A DNA stretch of 17,769 bases, taken from positions 1-17,769 of the forward strand of contig CAYYOS010000042.1 in assembly GCA_964473355.1 (NCBI GenBank). The letters run 5' to 3'. Source of the DNA: CAYYOS01 sp964473355 (lineage in GTDB: Bacteria; Pseudomonadota; Gammaproteobacteria; Burkholderiales; REEB80). Position 1 is the stretch's first letter. Each line of letters begins with the position of its first letter. The translations under genes were made by a program, and so were the position numbers. The notes under the pieces were generated by a model. The model had not been told where the DNA came from. It ran no database searches and saw only the letters and a list, made by a program, of their open reading frames with translations. Of this stretch, positions 13,647 to 17,769 are shown in pieces.

Positions 13647-13949
13647 CTAGTGCTCATTGCCTTCTGGGTCTTTTTTGCGAATACCAATTTTACTTAAGGG
13701 CACGACCTTACTTTTTTGCTCCTGATCGGTGTAGTAAGGTTTTTCCTTAGCCGTATGGCCCGCCGCTTGGGCTAGCTCGGCTTCTCTTGCCGAAATTAAC
13801 CCAAAGCATTCACGAATATCCGTAATAGTCTGTTCTGATAACGGACTAAGCATACCCGGTTGCGGGGTCACATCCTTCACAATATTAGCGAGCACCTTGC
13901 GCATGACGCGCAGAATTCTTTGCTCCTTATTTAAATTCTCTTCCTGCAT
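13647..13949 (-). CDS. Hypothetical protein, 100 residues
   Basis: A small soluble protein beginning MQEENLNKEQRILRVMRKVL, then ANIVKDVTPQPGMLSPLSEQ and TITDIRECFGLISAREAELA. The first 65 residues are helical with charged heptad-like spacing; the last 35 are hydrophilic (KPYYTDQEQKSKVVPLSKIG). The RILRVMRKVLANIVKDVTPQPGM region resembles a conserved betaproteobacterial family that I recall being labelled 'segregation and condensation protein A', a label I distrust because the protein is far too short for ScpA (about 250 residues or more). AAGGA precedes the ATG. It lies 65 bp downstream of the GH57 pair on the same strand, so it may be the last gene of that unit, but two dyads lie in the gap. 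Confidence 0.75.
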   Translation of the reverse strand: MQEENLNKEQRILRVMRKVLANIVKDVTPQPGMLSPLSEQTITDIRECFGLISAREAELAQAAGHTAKEKPYYTDQEQKSKVVPLSKIGIRKKDPEGNEH

Positions 13950-13963
13950 TTGATCCTTTCTTG

Positions 13964-13977
13964 GGGGATGTATCCCC
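13964..13977. promoter_or_regulatory. Perfect dyad GGGGAT-GT-ATCCCC upstream of the 100-residue gene
   Basis: Six-base arms separated by 2 bp, ending 14 bp before the start codon at 13949 and next to its ribosome-binding site. It could be a regulator-binding operator or an RNA hairpin that affects translation or terminates transcription from the GH57 genes. No T-run follows on the minus strand, which argues against a classic terminator. Confidence 0.35.
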
Positions 13978-13988
13978 TATATTCATGG

Positions 13989-14001
13989 CAAATCTGATTT
14001 G
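13989..14001. promoter_or_regulatory. Second dyad CAAATC-T-GATTTG after the GH57 gene
   Basis: A perfect 6-bp inverted repeat with one central base, 11 bp from the first dyad and 13 bp after the GH57 stop codon. The two dyads occupy much of the 65-bp gap. The role is unknown; an operator or an mRNA-processing/3'-stabilising structure are possible. Confidence 0.3.
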
Positions 14002-14014
14002 GTTTGCGAATTCT

Positions 14015-16048
14015 TTAGTCCGCATTTTTAATTAATTCCAGGGTAATCGTAACGTGCGTGGATGGGGCCGCTATCGGCCAGCGCAATTCAATAATAAGCG
14101 CTTGCATTATTTTTTCAAAGCCTGCTTCCGATTGCGAAACGGTATGCAGCGGACGCGCTTTAAGACTTAGCGGGGGCTCGCAGGTCAAGCGAAGGTTTCC
14201 GCCTAAGTTATCGTCTTGCAAAATTAATTCGCCGCACGCCGGTAATTGCAGCTCCTCGCCAAACCCGCCAAGGATACCTTTATCGTAAATAAACCGCCCC
14301 CCTGGACCGTCGCAGCTGGGCATAGCGAGGTCTATTTCGGTGCTAAAGTGCCCCGGGGTGCCGGGAACACGCGCCGCGAACTGATAAGTCACTCGCAAGG
14401 AGTTCTTGGTTAATGCGTATGTTTTGGTAACGGTAAGTTCCCCGACCAAACCCTCGAAGCCTATGTGCGGCGAGGAAAGTAATGGTTGCGGCACATAGCT
14501 GATGGGCAGCGTGGCAACCGTCGTATGATAGAGATCGTAGAAACTGGTCATTAAACGTTCGTCTACAGCCAAATCTTGTCTGGAGATAGCATGGTTGAAA
14601 TTAACGCGCTCATGCGGAGACAATATCCCGGATGCATCTCCGGCAGTACTGTTAATTCCTTCCGTATTTACTTTGCGATGGTAATGCTCCAGGCGGCGCG
14701 CGAGTGTGTCCGCCAAATTATGGTTCAAAAAATACACATCGAATTCACGTACCGAAGCAGAACCGTCTAGGGTAATGATGAGCTGCAGGTAACCATTTTG
14801 TATAAATAATTCTTCATTACCGTCGAGATCGATATCTTGTTTAAGAATGGTGGCGCGTGGCGCAACTTCATCCAGCATGCCTTCTAAACTCACTAAAGCC
14901 CGATAAACCGCCCGCCGCAGGTGGGGCAAATAAAGTCCGCCAAACAATCCATGCCAATAGGCATCATTGGCTTGACTTTCAAATAAGGCGCTACGCATCG
15001 CGACCGACTGCAACTTTTTTGGCAAATTGAAGTAGCGCTGCGATAAATTCAACATGCGTTTATGCATCCAATTTGATTCGGGGTAGCGGCTCAAAAAGTT
15101 TTTCCAGATACCGCCACGCAAAAAACTTTTATTTTTTTCGTATACGCCAGATTGTTTTGCGGATTCGATCATCGCGGCATAATCGTCGGCGCGCGCGGCC
15201 GGCAAGGTCCACTCGTTCATTTCGATGTAAGAAGTAGTCGGTAAATAAACGATGCCCCGAGTTTTCGCCTGGGCATAATAATCTTTAAAATGCTCGATTT
15301 TTATCAAAGGAGACGCGAGCACCCCTTTAATAAATTCATCTAACCAGCCCTTCTCATAAACCCATTCATAGGTGTCTGGCCAAATACCGAATTTCTCAAT
15401 ATCGTCAAAATAGATAGCCGCGGCATCATTGCCTACCTCAGCTAGGCTTTCAATATATTGCACCGCAGCACCGGCAGGCGAAAAAGGAATGCGGTAGCGT
15501 AACGCTTCAGAAATCGGAAACAAATCTAAACGCTTACCATCTTCCTCGGTGCTAAAAAATCCATTAAGATCTTTGGCATCCCGCCCGCTACATAAGAAAT
15601 GGTAATCGTCCACGGTCACATAGCGTATTCCGCAGTCATGCAACGCGGGTACCACTGTTGCATCCCACACACGTTCGGTCAGCCAGGCGCCCGTGGGACG
15701 AAATCCAAGTTTTTTTTCTAATTTTTTTGATAGGCTATCGATTTGCGCAATGCGATCGCGGTTAGGGATAACAGCGAGCACCGGCTCGGTTTCCCCCCCA
15801 CCGAACAACTCGATTTGACCTCGCTGTACCATCTGTTTTACGAGCCTAATATCGCTTGGGTAATGCGCGGCCAGGTAATCAAACAGCCAGCCACTATAAT
15901 GCAGCGAAAACAAAAATTCCGGGTAACGAGATAGCGCCCGCAAAAATGGCCGGTAGCAGCGTTGGAATGCATCATCCACCACACTTGCGAAGTTGCCCAC
16001 CGGTTGGTGCGCGTGAACGCCGAATAATAGCGTGATTTTTGCGCTCAT
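14015..16048 (-). CDS. GH57 glycoside hydrolase, 4-alpha-glucanotransferase/alpha-amylase type (DUF1925/DUF1926)
   Basis: A 677-residue cytoplasmic enzyme acting on alpha-1,4-glucans (glycogen or maltodextrins). GH57 conserved regions are visible: CSR1 with VHAHQPVGNF (11-20), CSR2-like GGGETEPVLAVIPN (83-96), CSR3 TGAWLTERVWD with the predicted nucleophile Glu125, and CSR4 YFDDIEKFGIWP with the predicted acid/base Asp215 or Asp216. These match the Thermococcus litoralis 4-alpha-glucanotransferase group, and the length (659 in that enzyme) agrees. A helical DUF1925-like region follows (about 300-385), then a C-terminal beta-sandwich (DUF1926-like, about 400-670). There is no signal peptide. 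It starts 14 nt after the upstream GH57 stop without a clear Shine-Dalgarno sequence, so translation may depend on the preceding gene. CSR4 has Ile where DDGEKFG is usual. Whether it is a transferase or hydrolase cannot be told from sequence. Confidence 0.9.
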   Translation of the reverse strand: MSAKITLLFGVHAHQPVGNFASVVDDAFQRCYRPFLRALSRYPEFLFSLHYSGWLFDYLAAHYPSDIRLVKQMVQRGQIELFGGGETEPVLAVIPNRDRIAQIDSLSKKLEKKLGFRPTGAWLTERVWDATVVPALHDCGIRYVTVDDYHFLCSGRDAKDLNGFFSTEEDGKRLDLFPISEALRYRIPFSPAGAAVQYIESLAEVGNDAAAIYFDDIEKFGIWPDTYEWVYEKGWLDEFIKGVLASPLIKIEHFKDYYAQAKTRGIVYLPTTSYIEMNEWTLPAARADDYAAMIESAKQSGVYEKNKSFLRGGIWKNFLSRYPESNWMHKRMLNLSQRYFNLPKKLQSVAMRSALFESQANDAYWHGLFGGLYLPHLRRAVYRALVSLEGMLDEVAPRATILKQDIDLDGNEELFIQNGYLQLIITLDGSASVREFDVYFLNHNLADTLARRLEHYHRKVNTEGINSTAGDASGILSPHERVNFNHAISRQDLAVDERLMTSFYDLYHTTVATLPISYVPQPLLSSPHIGFEGLVGELTVTKTYALTKNSLRVTYQFAARVPGTPGHFSTEIDLAMPSCDGPGGRFIYDKGILGGFGEELQLPACGELILQDDNLGGNLRLTCEPPLSLKARPLHTVSQSEAGFEKIMQALIIELRWPIAAPSTHVTITLELIKNAD

Positions 16049-16062
16049 AAGTTTATGTGCGC

Positions 16063-17769
16063 TTAAGTAGCCCGGCGCATAGCGCCGCGGGCTTCTGGTG
16101 AACCGCTCCCGGAGGAGACGGGCTGCCCTAAGGATTGAGGTACCGGCAACCCCAATAGACGATACAAATTCGATAAGTTTTCGCGGTAAAGCTTATCGAA
16201 ATCTGCAACGCTATCTGCGGGATTGTAATCGCCAAACCACCAAAACCAATCTGAGGCTTCGCAATTTGCCAGTTGGCGCTCGGCCAGCGCCGCTTGCTCC
16301 GGACTTAAGCGCCCCGAGTCTATGGTCAAATCAAAACTTTGTTTGGCGGCTGCCAGTAAATCCCAAGCGCGATTTTTCGGCGCGGCGCCCATCCAGGTAG
16401 AAAAATTCCCATACACCCAGCTCCCAGCTGTGATCCGTGGCATTTTTCGCGGCTTAGCCGCATTTGCCGCGCGCGGTTGTTCCTGTAAATAATCCTTAAA
16501 GGTCGTCGTTTTAATTTGTGGGTGGTTAACCAAGGCGGCGTACAGACTCGACAAAAAGTAATAGCCGTTATAGGGGTAGTACTCCCAAGCGTTTTCGCCG
16601 TCTAAAATCACTGACACCACCGGTTCTTCATCACTGGGCGCGTATTTTAATATTTCCAGTAAATCAAAAATAAAATTATTTACCGCGTCTTGTGCGTCCC
16701 ACTTGGCGTATTCGAAACCTATCTTATCGGAAAGCTTTTCGTCCCGAAAAAAACAACTGAGCTGCTGAGCGCCTTCTTGCACGTGATAAGACCGATACAA
16801 ATAATCAGTGCGCGGCGAAAGATCCTCGCCGGCGTTGGCCAAACTGTTTGCCAAAACGCCCTCGCCAGTAGCGGTCCAGGCCACGCCTTCCCTGGCCATG
16901 AGGCGTACGAATTCTTCGGAAACGCCCCCTTCGGCCGGCCACACGCCATGCGCGGGCTCGCCAAAACGCGTTTGGTGGGAAGTTAAAGATGCGGTCACGT
17001 GAAACGATGCGCGTTTTCTGCCGCCGCGATAGCGTGCCGCATCCGGCAAGTCGCTTTGCGGCCACGCCTCGCGCGCGGATTTGAAATCGATGAGCAACGG
17101 ACAAATAGGATGAAAGTATGGCGTCGTAGAAATTTCGATTTGCCTCGCGGCCAGGAGCGCTTTATACCGCGGAATGATGTCTTGTATTACGGCCGCAATC
17201 AATTCGAAGAACTTCTGCCGTTCAGCAAACTGAAACTCACCCCCTTGTGCCATTAAGTTTGCTATCAAGGGATAACGGCGGCGCACGCTTTCGCCCGTCC
17301 AGACTAAGTGATACCACGTGAGCAAGTCCGCGAGGTATTGCCCCGATAAATATTGATGGCCCGTACTGCCTTTTTCATTGGCTAATTTAAATAATTCGTG
17401 GATATGTTTGTAGTAAGGGAAGGGCTCGAGCATGGTAGCGTGGTTGCAGGCAAAACAACGACTCAGTATTAATTCACGCTCTACCTTCGTATAGGAATTA
17501 GGGTCTTCAACCAACAACAGCTTCAGTAACGGATCGGTTACTTCTTTCTGAGCCAATTGGATGGCGTACACTTCCAATTGCTCCAACAATATCGGCACGA
17601 AGTTAAACACTGCACGAGCCTTGGGATTGGCCTCCAAATGGTAAGCCATATCACTATAGTCTTTTAGTGCGTGCAAATAAGTCCAGGGGAGATGGAATTC
17701 ACCGCTTGAATAGTGCCGGTAGTCAGGCTGATGCATATGCCAGCACAGGATTAAATTAAGTTTGCGCAT
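16063..17769 (-). CDS. GH57 glycoside hydrolase, amylase/amylopullulanase-like
   Basis: A 568-residue enzyme; the start codon lies exactly at the right window edge, so an upstream in-frame start cannot be excluded. GH57 regions: CSR1 CWHMHQPDYRHY (9-20), CSR2 EISTTPYFHPICPLL (212-226), CSR3 HGVWPAEGGVSEEF (274-287) with predicted nucleophile Glu280, CSR4 VILDGENAWEYY (387-398) with predicted acid/base Asp390, and CSR5-like YFLSSLYAAL. The WPAEG/LDGENAW pair is typical of the amylopullulanase-like GH57 branch, different from its downstream neighbour. No signal peptide, so cytoplasmic action on stored glycogen is likely. The C-terminus (SSGSGSPEARGAMRRAT) is a low-complexity tail. Followed after 14 bp by the second GH57, almost certainly one operon. 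Both catalytic residues are present. Substrate and linkage specificity are not deducible. Confidence 0.9.
   Translation of the reverse strand: MRKLNLILCWHMHQPDYRHYSSGEFHLPWTYLHALKDYSDMAYHLEANPKARAVFNFVPILLEQLEVYAIQLAQKEVTDPLLKLLLVEDPNSYTKVERELILSRCFACNHATMLEPFPYYKHIHELFKLANEKGSTGHQYLSGQYLADLLTWYHLVWTGESVRRRYPLIANLMAQGGEFQFAERQKFFELIAAVIQDIIPRYKALLAARQIEISTTPYFHPICPLLIDFKSAREAWPQSDLPDAARYRGGRKRASFHVTASLTSHQTRFGEPAHGVWPAEGGVSEEFVRLMAREGVAWTATGEGVLANSLANAGEDLSPRTDYLYRSYHVQEGAQQLSCFFRDEKLSDKIGFEYAKWDAQDAVNNFIFDLLEILKYAPSDEEPVVSVILDGENAWEYYPYNGYYFLSSLYAALVNHPQIKTTTFKDYLQEQPRAANAAKPRKMPRITAGSWVYGNFSTWMGAAPKNRAWDLLAAAKQSFDLTIDSGRLSPEQAALAERQLANCEASDWFWWFGDYNPADSVADFDKLYRENLSNLYRLLGLPVPQSLGQPVSSGSGSPEARGAMRRAT

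Noticed and set aside
16690..17256. Several open frames of 60-100 codons on both strands inside the second GH57 gene
   Set aside because: Shadows of a high-information coding region; catalytic motifs are all in the minus-strand frame 16063-17769.
1..17769. Mobile element, prophage, toxin-antitoxin, CRISPR or defence island
   Set aside because: No transposase, integrase, terminal repeats, spacer arrays or defence domains were seen; gene content is housekeeping and metabolic with normal packing.

Overview
The window looks like chromosomal DNA of a Gram-negative, probably sulfur-oxidising proteobacterium. The evidence is a flavocytochrome c sulfide dehydrogenase pair, a TesA/YbbA/YbbP cluster, a TsaE-amidase pair next to QueG, and an ArfB ribosome-rescue factor. 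The gene mix, with paired GH57 glucan enzymes and a DUF3096 mini-protein, suggests a betaproteobacterial chemolithotroph of the Nitrosomonadales type (Gallionella or Sulfuricella relatives). That placement is inference from gene content and was not tested. I see no tRNA, rRNA, CRISPR array, insertion sequence, integrase or phage gene, and no stretch over about 240 bp without a gene.

Layout, left to right. (1) 1-637, minus strand: the 5' part of a gene for a soluble sensor kinase built of tandem HAMP units. It diverges from smpB (780-1223). (2) 1291-2894: fccA-fccB, a monohaem cytochrome c and a Tat-exported FAD subunit that together oxidise sulfide in the periplasm. (3) 2914-6299, minus strand: a 47-residue DUF3096 membrane peptide gene, then the ybbP-like permease and ybbA-like ATPase genes (transcribed ybbA to ybbP). 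tesA (6298-6921) diverges from ybbA. (4) 6918-8614, minus strand: tsaE followed by an AMIN-domain cell-wall amidase; queG (8635-9744) diverges from tsaE. (5) 9741-10658: a LysR-type regulator with a near-consensus promoter, diverging from a 62-residue basic protein and then arfB (11013-11438). (6) 11460-12326, minus strand: a membrane-anchored zinc-ribbon/Sel1-repeat protein. (7) 12563-13612: an uncharacterised 349-residue protein. (8) 13647-17769, minus strand: two GH57 glucan enzymes followed by a 100-residue hypothetical protein, probably one transcription unit.

Packing is very tight in the middle. From ybbP to lysR nearly every junction overlaps. tesA shares a CATG with ybbA at its start and a TTAA with the amidase at its end. 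tsaE overlaps the amidase gene by 28 nt, and queG and lysR overlap tail to tail by 4 nt.

Functional themes are sulfide oxidation (fccAB), ribosome rescue by two independent routes (smpB and arfB), tRNA modification (tsaE, queG), envelope maintenance (amidase, TesA/YbbAP) and alpha-glucan turnover (two GH57). I found no convincing new multi-gene system. The least understood parts are the 349-residue protein with an HELGE motif, the 62-residue basic protein, the two dyads at 13964-14001, and the Sel1 protein whose 3' end appears to carry the arfB terminator.
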